Below, piece by piece: positions 52,925 to 61,570 of a stretch of 64,000 nucleotides of DNA. Source of the DNA: Actinokineospora fastidiosa (lineage in GTDB: Bacteria > Actinomycetota > Actinomycetes > Mycobacteriales > Pseudonocardiaceae); the NCBI RefSeq assembly GCF_014648415.1, contig NZ_BMRB01000002.1:269260-333259 (forward strand), read 5' to 3'. Numbering within the stretch: the first letter of the stretch is position 1; every line of letters begins with the position of its first letter. The notes beneath the pieces were generated by a model, which was not told where the DNA came from, did not search any database, and worked only from the letters and a program-made list of their open reading frames with translations. A program made the translations under genes and the position numbers.

Positions 52925-55506
52925 ACCGTGCCCGCCGCGCCGTCCACCTCGATCATCATCCCGTCCTCGATCAGCGACGTCGCGCCCGGCACGGCCACCA
53001 CCGTCGGGATGCCGAGCAGCCTGCCCGTGATCGCGGTGTGCGAGAGCAGTGTGCCCCGCTCCACCACCATCCCACGGGCCGCCGTCATGAGGAACAGCCA
53101 TCCGGGATCGGTCTCCTTCGCGACGATGATGCGGTCTCGGCAGGACTCCGGCGCGATCGACGGGTCCAGCACGACCCGCGCCGGGTAGCGCACGACGCCC
53201 TTGCTCGACGGCAGACCCCGCAGCTGCGCGGGCCGCACGCCGAGCAGCGCGGCGTCCACGCGGGCGGGCAGGCCGTCGCCCACGGGCCGGTCGTAGGCGG
53301 TGCTCAGCCGGGCGTCGAGGTCCGGCCGGGCGGTGGCGGCGAGCCGCTCGGCGCGCCTGCGCGCGACGATGCCGCGCAGGTCGCCGTCGATGAGGGTGCC
53401 GTCGTAGGCGCCGAAGACCTCCTCGACGGTCAGGTCGACGACATCGGCGCGCTCGTCGAGCCGACCGGCGGCGACCAGGTGGTCGCCGAGGCGCCACAGG
53501 ACCTCCCGGGTCAGGCCGTAGAGCTGGCTGCGGCAGTAGCGGGTGTCCTCGCGGGTCTTGACGAACCAGCGCAGCCCGGCCGCGAGCGACCGGATCACCG
53601 TGCGCCGCACCGGGTTCGGGCACCGCGCGCGCAGGTCGGCCTCGGCGTCGACTCGGCTGGCCCGCTCCTTGGCGCGGCTGTCGGCGACGGTGAGCCCGCC
53701 GCGGACCATCGGGCGGAGCATGTCGACGATCATGCCCGGCCGCTGGCGCGGCGAGGGCTCCTCCAGCTTGAGGTCGTGCAGCGCGCGGTCGCCGTAGCGG
53801 CGCAGGTGCTCGGTCGCGGCGGCCGCGACCCGCTTGCCGTGCACGCCGCCGACGATGTCGGCCCACACGTCGTCGGCGGGGTCGTCCTGGACGCGCGCGG
53901 CGAGCACCGGGTCGGCGGCGACCAGCTCGGCCAGCGCGATCGCCGACCGCACGCCCAGCACGGAGCGGTTCTCGGCGCCGCCGAGCAGCAGTCCGCCGAT
54001 GATGCGCTTGTCGTCATCGCCCACCCAGCGGCGCAGCAGCGCGGAGGTCGCGGTCGCCCAGGACAGCAGGTAGACGGAGTTCATGAGGGTGATGCCCCAG
54101 CGCTCCCCCACCTGCGCCCACAGCCCCCGGTGGAAGGCGATCAGCTCCTCCGGCGACCACCGGTCCATCCCGTCTGCGCCCGCGACCAGGTCGTCCCACC
54201 AGGCCAGGAACCCGCGGACCGAGCCGCGCAGCCGCGCCAGCCTGCCGATCAGGCCGGGAACGGTGGGCAGGGCGCGGACGAAGTCGGCGCGCGTGGGCGG
54301 CTTGGCGTCGTTGAGGCCCATCGACTGCTCCCACCACGGCCGCACCAGCGGGAAGGCGGGGATCTGGCCGTGGAGCGCGAACCAGGCGTCGAGGCGGTAA
54401 TAGACGCGGCCGTCGAGCAGGCCGATCATGCGGTCCAGGTGGTGCTTCTTGTCGGCCAGCCTGCGCTCGGACACGCCGAGCCTGCGGTAGGCGTCGTGGA
54501 AGGCGAGCTTGTAGAACTCGCGCGCCTGGGAGTAGGTCAGCGCGCCGGAGACGCCCGGGAAGCTCTCGGTGATGTTGTGGTTGCTCCACGGGATGCGCGG
54601 TTCGTCGGGGGGCGCGGCGAACACGACGGGCCGGGCCTGGACCAGGTGGACGCGGCCGTCGGGGGTGATCGTGCCCTCGATGTCCTGCGGGAGCCCGAAG
54701 AACGCCTCGACCTTGCCCGCGAGGTCGTTGATCCGGCGGGCGAGGTCGTCGGACAGGACCGGCGCGGCGGCCAGCTCGGCCGGGACGGCGATGGTCACCG
54801 GTCCGCCGTCGCCTTGGGCCACCATCCACCGCTTGGTGACCACGTCAGCGCGGACGTCGTCACCGTCGACGTAGAAGTGGTCGACGTCGGCGCGCTCCTG
54901 CACGACCCCCTCACCGATGCCGTGCGCGGCGGCGATGACACCGGTCGCGCCCCCGGTGCGCGGGTCGCGGCTGAACGCCACGAACGACCGCGTCCCCGAC
55001 ACCATGCGCTGCACCCCGACCGCGACCCGCGCGGAGTCCGCGGCGTGGCCGCGTCGCACGCGGTAGGCGACGGACTCGGGGTTGAACGCGGACGCCCAGC
55101 AGCGCGCGACGGCGGCGGGCACGTCTTCGGGGCGGACGTAGAGGAAGGAGTCGGTCAGCCCGGCGAACGCGTCGGTGGCGCCGTCCTCCCCGACCCCGTG
55201 CTCGTCGGCGACCACGCACGCCCGCACCGCGACCAGCCCTCCCATCGCCTCGGCGGCGGCGACGAGATCCCGGGCCAGGGTCGGCGGGACACCGTCGACG
55301 GCGGCCTTCGCCTTTTCCGCCCACGCCACCAGATCGTCGCCCGGGGTGGTCACGCCCGCGGTGGCGGCGTCGAACGCCGAGGCGGGGACGCAGACGAACT
55401 CGGGCACCGCGAAGCCCGCGTCGCGCAACCGCGCCTGCCGCGCGAACTTGTGGCCCACGACCGTCGCGTCGAGCAGCCGGTCGTCACCGGGACCGATGAG
55501 CGTCAT
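52906..55506 (-). CDS. PEP synthase/rifampicin phosphotransferase-like enzyme
   Basis: 866 residues. An N-terminal ATP-grasp PEP/pyruvate-binding domain has YVRPEDVPAAVARCWASAFN, QRMVSGTRSFVAFSRDPRTG and PQDIEGTITPDGRVHLVQAR. A central helical domain (~330-750) would bind a substrate. The C-terminal swivelling domain has the phospho-carrier His823 in GTLLSHTAITGRLLGIPTVV. This ATP - substrate - His order and length match rifampicin phosphotransferases, though the usual N-terminal GGKGANL is replaced by VVGHKFARQ. The ATG at 55506 overlaps the upstream stop by one base. It probably phosphorylates a pathway intermediate or product; a resistance role cannot be excluded. Confidence 0.8.
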   Translation of the reverse strand: MTLIGPGDDRLLDATVVGHKFARQARLRDAGFAVPEFVCVPASAFDAATAGVTTPGDDLVAWAEKAKAAVDGVPPTLARDLVAAAEAMGGLVAVRACVVADEHGVGEDGATDAFAGLTDSFLYVRPEDVPAAVARCWASAFNPESVAYRVRRGHAADSARVAVGVQRMVSGTRSFVAFSRDPRTGGATGVIAAAHGIGEGVVQERADVDHFYVDGDDVRADVVTKRWMVAQGDGGPVTIAVPAELAAAPVLSDDLARRINDLAGKVEAFFGLPQDIEGTITPDGRVHLVQARPVVFAAPPDEPRIPWSNHNITESFPGVSGALTYSQAREFYKLAFHDAYRRLGVSERRLADKKHHLDRMIGLLDGRVYYRLDAWFALHGQIPAFPLVRPWWEQSMGLNDAKPPTRADFVRALPTVPGLIGRLARLRGSVRGFLAWWDDLVAGADGMDRWSPEELIAFHRGLWAQVGERWGITLMNSVYLLSWATATSALLRRWVGDDDKRIIGGLLLGGAENRSVLGVRSAIALAELVAADPVLAARVQDDPADDVWADIVGGVHGKRVAAAATEHLRRYGDRALHDLKLEEPSPRQRPGMIVDMLRPMVRGGLTVADSRAKERASRVDAEADLRARCPNPVRRTVIRSLAAGLRWFVKTREDTRYCRSQLYGLTREVLWRLGDHLVAAGRLDERADVVDLTVEEVFGAYDGTLIDGDLRGIVARRRAERLAATARPDLDARLSTAYDRPVGDGLPARVDAALLGVRPAQLRGLPSSKGVVRYPARVVLDPSIAPESCRDRIIVAKETDPGWLFLMTAARGMVVERGTLLSHTAITGRLLGIPTVVAVPGATSLIEDGMMIEVDGAAGTVRLLPA

Positions 55507-56141
55507 CACCAGACCCCCGGGATCAGGCGGGACCGGGTGGCGGCGAAGGCCGGGTACCCGGCCAGCGACCACAACACCCGCTCCTCGGTGACGATCCGCC
55601 ACCCGAGCGCCGCCGCGAGCAGCCCCAACGCGACCACGGCCGCCGGGTTGAGGAAGAACCCGACGAACCCGGCGTTGGCCAGCAGCATCCCGGAGTACGC
55701 CGGATGCCTCAGCATCCGGTACGGCCCGTGCGTGACGAGTTCGTGGTCGTCCCGCTTGACCACCTGGTGCGTGTACTGCCGTCCCAACGCCCTGATCGCC
55801 GCGAACCGCAGCGCGATCCCGGCCCCGAACACCGCGATCGGCGCGGCCAACCAGGGCGACCACGCGGTCCACGGCACGGCGGGCAGCACCGCGCAGATCC
55901 CGACCACGGTCCGAGCCGACGCGTACGCCGTCAACGTCCGGCTCTCAGCGGCCTCCTGCGACGGCTCCTGGAACGTCACCCGCGTCTCCAGGACCACCCA
56001 GGCCAGGTAGGCGACCATGAGCAGCCCGGCGACCAGCCGCACGGGGTCGTCCCCGGCGAGCAGGTGCGTGACCGCGCGGAACACGAGCAACGCGCTGCCC
56101 GCGACGAACAACACCCTGGTCAACAGGGTCGCGGCGCTCAC
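55506..56141 (-). CDS. isoprenylcysteine methyltransferase-like membrane protein
   Basis: 211 residues with about five membrane helices. The ICMT/PEMT signature is ELVTHGPYRMLRHPAYSGML, and the SAM-binding end is IVTEERVL. Relatives methylate carboxyl groups of prenylated molecules or other lipids. The ATG at 56141 overlaps the AfsA-like gene by 4 nt (ATGA). Together with UbiA it suggests a prenylated or lipid-like product. Confidence 0.82.
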   Translation of the reverse strand: MSAATLLTRVLFVAGSALLVFRAVTHLLAGDDPVRLVAGLLMVAYLAWVVLETRVTFQEPSQEAAESRTLTAYASARTVVGICAVLPAVPWTAWSPWLAAPIAVFGAGIALRFAAIRALGRQYTHQVVKRDDHELVTHGPYRMLRHPAYSGMLLANAGFVGFFLNPAAVVALGLLAAALGWRIVTEERVLWSLAGYPAFAATRSRLIPGVW

Positions 56142-57031
56142 TGGACCGGCACCTCGCCCCGCATCCGCCGGTACACCCCGGGCTTGGCGGAGAAGTAGTC
56201 GAACACGATCCGCCCCGCGGCCTCCCCGTCCGCGAACACGTCGATCCCGTCCTTGTGCCTGCTCCTCGGCGCGGCCGTCTGCCGCCTGCTCAACCGCACC
56301 TCACCGGTCAACCCGCACGCCACCTCGACATCGAGCCCCAGCAGCACCAGGGTCGTGTCGGCGGACCGCTTGAACTCCTCATGGCACAGCAGCGTCCCGA
56401 ACTGCCGGGTAGCGTCGATCACCGTCTCCACCCGCAGCGGAGCGCCTTCACCGGTCGCCAACCGGTGCCCGGGTGGCGGCCGCAGCACATCCACAGAGGA
56501 CACCTCGGCGATCACCGGCGTCCCGATGAGCACGTTCTCCGCCCGCCGCCGGTGCACCAACCCCGGATCGGCGGGCGCCGTGGCGACGTGCTCCCGCCCC
56601 TGCCCCCGCACAGCGGACTCCCGGAACGCCACGCTCCCCTCGCACACGACCTTCCCCATCTGCGTCACCCGCAACGCCGTGGCCCCCGGCAGCGGCACCG
56701 CCTCCAACTCCACAGGCGCGGTCAACTCGCAGAACGCCGGGAACTCCAACGAAAGCGACATCCACCCGCCGGGCTCCTCCGGCGACCCGAGCCCGGCGCG
56801 ACGGACGATGTCGAGCAGCCCGCAGACGAGCGCCATCCCCGGCATGTGGTCCAACGGGTGGTCGAAGAAGTAGGGATCGTCCCGGGCGACCTCCAAAGTG
56901 GCCACCTGCCGCAGATCCCGGACCACGTAGCGGTCCACCACCACACGATCACTGACAACGGTCAACGCATACCTCGATTCACAGGGACCCGCGATGCCGA
57001 GGCGATCCCCACGGTTGATCGGGACGCGCAT
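56138..57031 (-). CDS. AfsA-like hotdog-fold protein (gamma-butyrolactone type)
   Basis: 297 residues with two hotdog-like halves typical of A-factor biosynthesis proteins. The first half contains DDPYFFDHPLDHMPGMALVC, the second VHRRRAENVLIGTPVIAEVS; VHxRxAENVLI and HPxDHxPGM are family signatures. AfsA enzymes join a beta-ketoacyl chain to dihydroxyacetone phosphate to start butyrolactone or related signal synthesis. First gene of the six-gene operon. The ATG at 57031 has no clear ribosome site, so a later start is possible. No ArpA-type receptor gene lies nearby. Confidence 0.82.
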   Translation of the reverse strand: MRVPINRGDRLGIAGPCESRYALTVVSDRVVVDRYVVRDLRQVATLEVARDDPYFFDHPLDHMPGMALVCGLLDIVRRAGLGSPEEPGGWMSLSLEFPAFCELTAPVELEAVPLPGATALRVTQMGKVVCEGSVAFRESAVRGQGREHVATAPADPGLVHRRRAENVLIGTPVIAEVSSVDVLRPPPGHRLATGEGAPLRVETVIDATRQFGTLLCHEEFKRSADTTLVLLGLDVEVACGLTGEVRLSRRQTAAPRSRHKDGIDVFADGEAAGRIVFDYFSAKPGVYRRMRGEVPVQ

Positions 57032-57059
57032 TTGGTAACACCCGCCGCTGATACGTCAC

Positions 57060-57080
57060 TGATGAAACATGTTCACATCA
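57060..57080. promoter_or_regulatory. imperfect palindrome upstream of AfsA operon
   Basis: TGATG, then AACATGTT, then CATCA (57060-57064, 57066-57073, 57076-57080) form a nearly symmetric 21-bp site ending 29 nt before the AfsA start codon. It could be an operator for a TetR-type signal receptor. Based on position and symmetry only. Confidence 0.4.
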
Positions 57081-57222
57081 GCTCGGCAGCACGCTTCTGA
57101 CCTTCGAGGACGTCCACTCGGCACGCCTGCCCCCACCGCACGTCCTCAAGCGCCGGTGTCGGCCGCCCACTCCGTCCCGGCCCAAGGCGCACCACACAGG
57201 AACGCGGTACAACCCCAAGACA

Positions 57223-58247
57223 CTAGAAGCGGTCGAGGCGGCAGTCCGCCAGCGCGGGCTCGGCGACGCCGTCGACCAACTCCTGCGCGACCAGACGGCC
57301 GATGATCGGGGCGAGCGTGACCGCCGCGTGCATCACCGCCAGATAGAGGCCCGGCACGGCGGCGACCGGGCCGATGATCGGCTCGCCGTCGGCAGGCATG
57401 GGGCGCGCACCGATCCCTGAACCGAGCAGCTCGACGTCCGCTGCCCCGCGGAAGGTCGACCGGACGGCGGTGAGAGTGTGCTCAGCCGAGTCCGCGGCCG
57501 CGTGGAGCCGGTCCGGGGCGACCTGGCGGAGATCGAAGTCCCGGTTGTGGACGACGGTGCGGACCAGGCCGGCCGGAGCGCGGAGCCGGAAGAGCGTCGC
57601 CGGTGACGGGTCGACCGGGACCTGGACACCCAACGGCGCGGCCAGCGCGGCCGTGGCCACCCCGGCCGCGAGCACCACGGTCGCGGCGGTGAGGGGTCCC
57701 GCGCCCGTCTCGACCCCGGCGACCCGGCCTGTGGCGTCCCTGCGGACCGCGACGACCGGGGTGTCCGCATGCACGCGCGCACCATAGGCACGGGCTCCCT
57801 CGACCAGCCGCTCGGTGAGGCCCAGCGGGTCGGCGGCGCCGTCACCGGGCGCCCAGACCGCCCACTCCGGGGGCTGCCGCAGGCCGGGCTCAAGCCGCGC
57901 CACGGTGGCCGCGTCCACGACCTCCTCCCCCGGCCCGACCTCCGGCACGGTGTCCGCAACACCCCAGGACAGTGAGCCGGACCAGGTCACGGGAGTCCCG
58001 GCAGCTCGGCCTCGAGCAGGCGATACTCCTGCGGCGCGGACACCCGCAGCCTGGCGGACGGACCCGTCCGCACGCCTGCCGTCCCGATCCAGGCGAACGA
58101 CTGCGCCGTCACGCCCGCGCCCGGCCGCCCGACGTCGACCAGGGTCACGACGGCACCGGCCCGAGCGGCGTGATAGGCCACCGAGGCACCGACGATGCCA
58201 GCGCCGACGACTACCAACTCCCGGCTCTCAGGTGAGTTCACCATCAT
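57223..58247 (-). pseudogene. FAD-dependent D-amino-acid-oxidase-like gene split by a frameshift
   Basis: The upstream half (58247-57987) begins MMVNSPESRELVVVGAGIVG and ends in LLEAELPGLP followed by TGA. The downstream half continues in the next frame from GTG at 57990: VTWSGSLSWGVADTVPEVGP, ending with AVMHAAVTLAPIIGR. Joined, they give a complete DAO-family flavoprotein with the GAGIVG dinucleotide-binding motif and the C-terminal FAD motif. The two frames overlap by 4 nt at the break, consistent with loss of one base in a GC-rich run. It may be a true pseudogene or a sequencing error. Programmed frameshifting is less likely. Confidence 0.8.
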
Positions 58248-58611
58248 GACGATCTTACGGTCAGCGGGTCGGAACCTCGTCCGAATCACCCACTCCCCAG
58301 GGACAGAGCGCAACCAGGACGCACTTCCTGTTGCCGGGTCGACGCGGACGAACCGCGTCGATGACGCCCTGACCCTCCTAGCCTGTTTTTGCGGCCACGA
58401 CATGCGCTCAGCCGCGATCGCGGTGCTCAGCTCAACAATCCATTTATCTTGATAGTAGATAGTGTGAAAATGATCTAGCGGGTCGTGTCTGTCGAGGAGT
58501 AGGCCGCGCATTGACAGTTTGATTGTCAACCCGCGCCGCCTGTTCACCCACAGTGCTGAGGCGTATACCGGATCGGAGGCAGATTCACGTACTCAGGTGA
58601 GGAGGTAAGAC
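58248..58611. other. intergenic region, AT-rich patch and a small inverted repeat
   Basis: No gene is visible. An AT-rich stretch lies near 58440-58475. TTGACA (58511-58516) and TGTCAA (58524-58529) form a 6-bp inverted repeat with a 7-nt spacer, a possible promoter or operator for the protease gene. GAGGTGAGGAGG precedes the protease GTG. Confidence 0.4.
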
Positions 58612-60159
58612 GTGTCCCGACTCCCGAACATGGCGCTCAGCCTGGCCCTGGTCCTCTCGGCAGGCGGCGCGGTGCTCGTCCCTGCGGAGGCGGAACCCGT
58701 TGCCGACCACTCGATCAGCGGAGTACCCGCGATCACCCAGGTCGGCGAGGAACTGTCGTTCGCCCAGGCATACGCAGGCGCGGACCGCACCGTGGTCCGG
58801 CATCCCGGCGCCACCTATGTCAAGGTCCACTTCGCCGAGCTCCGGCTCGCCCCGGGCGACTACATCACCGTCGCCAGCCCGGACGGGCGCGAGGTGCACA
58901 CCTACCGAGGCAACCCGGCCCTCGGTCAGTCCCGTCCCGACGACAGCTCCTTCACCCGACACGGCACGCGCGGCTTCGCGGCGATGTCGGTGGAAGGCGA
59001 CACCGCTGTCGTCACCCTGCACGAGTCCGGCCGGGGCGCGTCGAGCTACCGCGTCGACCGGTACTGGCGCGGGTTCACCGACGCCGAGGTGATGGCGCAC
59101 AACCCGGCCCTGATGAGCGTCTGCGGCACGGACGCCCGGCGGGACACCGTGTGCTACCAGTCCAGCCACCCCACCGAGTACGCGAAGTCCGCGGCGGTGG
59201 CCAGGCTGCTCATCGGCGGCGGCGGGCTGTGCACCGCGTGGCGCGTCGGCAACACCAACCGGCTGCTGACCAACAACCATTGCGTGTCAACGCAATCCGG
59301 CGTGGCGAGCTCGGAGGTGCAGTTCCAGTACGAGTGCGCCACCTGCGGCGGCAACAACCCGCGGCCGGGCACGAAGGTCAGCGGTGCGACGATGCTCAAG
59401 ACCAGCCCCGGCGGGTCGAGCCGGTTGGACTACACCCTGTTCTCCGTCGACGACTTCGCCGCGATCGAGCAGTTCGGCACGCTGTACCTGAACACCCGGG
59501 CGCCGGTGACCGGTGAGCGGATCTACATCCCCGGGCACGGCGACGGCAGGCCCAAGCGGCTGTCGATCTACGAGGACACCCAGGGCGGGGCGCTGTGCAC
59601 GGTCCGCAGCGCCAACGCGGACTCCTACAACATGAGCTACAGCTGCGACACCTCCGGCGGCAACTCCGGCTCGCCGGTGCTCTCGGCCGACCACAAGGTG
59701 ATCGCCCTGCACCACCTCGGCGGCTGCCCGGGCAACCGCGGCGCGCGGATGAGCCTGATCTACCCCGAGATCAGCGGGCTCATCGACAACAACGACGACC
59801 AGGCGCCGCCGGGACGTCGGTTCGAGAACACCACCGACGTCCGCATCACCGACCTGGCGACGGTGGAGTCCCCGATCGCCGTGTCCGGCGTGGGCGGCAA
59901 CGCCCCGGCGGCGCTGTCGGTGTCGGTGGATATCAAGCACACCTACCGGGGCGACCTCGTCGTCTCCCTGGTGTCCCCGGACGGGACGTCCTTCCTCCTG
60001 GAGGACTTCCCGGACAGCGACAGCGCTGACAACGTCGTGCGGACCTACTCGGTGAACGCCTCGGCGGAGACGGCCGACGGCCGCTGGGCGCTGCGCGTCC
60101 GGGACCAGGCGAACCAGGACGTCGGCTACATCGACTCCTGGGCGCTGCAGTTCCCCTAG
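58612..60159 (+). CDS. secreted trypsin-like serine protease with P domain
   Basis: 515 residues from GTG at 58612. A signal peptide (VSRLPNMALSLALVLSAGGA) is cleaved near PAEAE and followed by a pro-region to about residue 180. The catalytic triad is His223 in LLTNNHCVS, Asp273 in LDYTLFS and Ser352 in TSGGNSGSP. Three disulfides are likely (LCTAW/NNHC, CATC, CDTS/GGC). Residues ~395-515 form a P-proprotein domain (FENTTDVRITDLATVESPIA; IKHTYRGDLVVSLVSPDGTS; SWALQF), which usually stabilises or targets the protease. A strong terminator follows. Confidence 0.9.
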   Translation: MSRLPNMALSLALVLSAGGAVLVPAEAEPVADHSISGVPAITQVGEELSFAQAYAGADRTVVRHPGATYVKVHFAELRLAPGDYITVASPDGREVHTYRGNPALGQSRPDDSSFTRHGTRGFAAMSVEGDTAVVTLHESGRGASSYRVDRYWRGFTDAEVMAHNPALMSVCGTDARRDTVCYQSSHPTEYAKSAAVARLLIGGGGLCTAWRVGNTNRLLTNNHCVSTQSGVASSEVQFQYECATCGGNNPRPGTKVSGATMLKTSPGGSSRLDYTLFSVDDFAAIEQFGTLYLNTRAPVTGERIYIPGHGDGRPKRLSIYEDTQGGALCTVRSANADSYNMSYSCDTSGGNSGSPVLSADHKVIALHHLGGCPGNRGARMSLIYPEISGLIDNNDDQAPPGRRFENTTDVRITDLATVESPIAVSGVGGNAPAALSVSVDIKHTYRGDLVVSLVSPDGTSFLLEDFPDSDSADNVVRTYSVNASAETADGRWALRVRDQANQDVGYIDSWALQFP

Positions 60160-60166
60160 CCGAACC

Positions 60167-60208
60167 GGCGGGCGTCCGCCCATCCCTGCCTCGGGGTGGA
60201 CGCCCGCC
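60167..60208. terminator. bidirectional terminator hairpin
   Basis: GGCGGGCGTCC and its exact complement at 60198-60208 flank a 20-nt loop with further CCC/GGGG pairing. It lies between the convergent protease and XRE genes. Confidence 0.65.
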
Positions 60209-60209
60209 G

Positions 60210-61400
60210 TCACCGGGGCGAGGCGCTCCGCACCTGGTCCGACAGCTCCCGGACGGCCCCGACCGCGGGCCAGCGCGTGGCCAGGTGCACCTGGACGGCG
60301 CGCAGTTCGGTGCCGATCCTCGGCCAGCCCCGCAATCCGGCCGACGCGCTCAGCAGGTCCGACAGCACCCCGGCGGCGTCCTCCGGTTGATCCGCGCAGG
60401 CCAGGGCGCCCGCCAGGCGGATGGTCACCAGCACCCGGTCGTGCTCGGAGACGGCGGGCACCTCGTCCAACGACCGGGACACGTGCTCGACGGACCGCCC
60501 CGCGAAGGCCGTGCCGCCGCGCAGCGCGAGGTCGCGGTAGCAGGTGCCCGCGTTGAGAGCGAACACCGAATCGGTGATCCCCGCCGTCCACGGCTCGTCG
60601 GCGGGATCGTGGTGGGCCAGCAGTCTTTCCGCCACCGCGAGCGAGCGTTCGCACGCGCGGGCGTCGGCGACCGCGGCGTGGGCACGCGCTTCGGCGAGGA
60701 CCGCCCACGCCCGGGTGCGGGGTCCGAGGCCCTCGACCGCCCTCGCCGCCCCGGCGAGGGCGATCGCGGTCTCCGGGTCGCCGGTCGACAGGTGCACGAT
60801 GCTCTGCCGGACGAGGAGCCGGGCGGACAGCTGGGGATCGCGGGCCAGCGTCGCCCACTGGTAGCCGGCCTCACACCAGGACAGGGCGGCGGCGCGGTCG
60901 TTCTCGCCGTCGAGCCACGCCCATCCCGCCGCTTCGGCGAACCCCGCGGCCAGGACCAGCAGGGCGGTGGACGTCGCGCCGGGGGCGCCCGACCACCACC
61001 GCATGATCGTGCGGGCGTGGTGCTCCAGCGGAACGATGAGATCGCGGCCGCCCACCTCGGCCATCGTCCGGGTGTAGGCCTGCAGGAGCCGGTCCATGGC
61101 CTCGGCCGCGTCCGTGCCGGGCATCGACGTCGGTGGGCCCGGCGCCGCGGGCGCGGTCCGCCGCTCCCGCGCCCACAGCGCCGTCAGTTCGCCGTCGGTC
61201 TCCAGCAGCCGGTCGGCGCGCTCGGCCAGTTCCCTCGTCGGCCTGCGGCTGCCGCTCTCGATCTTGCTGAGGAACGTGTGGTCGTAGCGGAGTTCCCTGC
61301 CGAGCGCCGCCTGGGACAGGCCGCGGACGCGGCGCCAGTGCCGCAGCCGCGCGCCGAAGTGCGCGCGCGCCGGGTCCTGCGGCCGCGGTGGGCCGGGCAT
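60210..61400 (-). CDS. XRE-family HTH regulator with TPR-like ligand domain
   Basis: 396 residues from the ATG at 61400 (MPGPPRPQDPARAHFGARLR). The HTH is VRGLSQAALGRELRYDHTFL then SKIESGSRRP, in the N-terminal 70 residues. A Glu-rich linker is followed by an all-helical C-terminal region (AGFAEAAGWAWLDGENDRAA; CYRDLALRGG), resembling TPR-like sensory domains of actinobacterial regulators. An upstream in-frame ATG at 61505 adds a Pro-rich tail unlikely to be translated. Confidence 0.8.
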   Translation of the reverse strand: MPGPPRPQDPARAHFGARLRHWRRVRGLSQAALGRELRYDHTFLSKIESGSRRPTRELAERADRLLETDGELTALWARERRTAPAAPGPPTSMPGTDAAEAMDRLLQAYTRTMAEVGGRDLIVPLEHHARTIMRWWSGAPGATSTALLVLAAGFAEAAGWAWLDGENDRAAALSWCEAGYQWATLARDPQLSARLLVRQSIVHLSTGDPETAIALAGAARAVEGLGPRTRAWAVLAEARAHAAVADARACERSLAVAERLLAHHDPADEPWTAGITDSVFALNAGTCYRDLALRGGTAFAGRSVEHVSRSLDEVPAVSEHDRVLVTIRLAGALACADQPEDAAGVLSDLLSASAGLRGWPRIGTELRAVQVHLATRWPAVGAVRELSDQVRSASPR

Positions 61401-61570
61401 CGGCGGACCTCCTGTCTCGGCGAGCCGGAACGGGCCACGCCCTCGGGGCGCAAGGGCGGGCTTGTCGACGCGGCCCGTTCCGGCTCCGCGCGGTCCGCCG
61501 CGCACTTTCCGACGGCGACGTGGCGAACGCTAATCGCGCGCGACCGCCATGGCATCGGGGATAACCCTTG

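Noticed and set aside
53038-56010. 990-residue plus-strand frame
   Set aside because: It mirrors the codon structure of the PEP-synthase-like gene on the other strand and resembles no protein. High GC opens such shadows.
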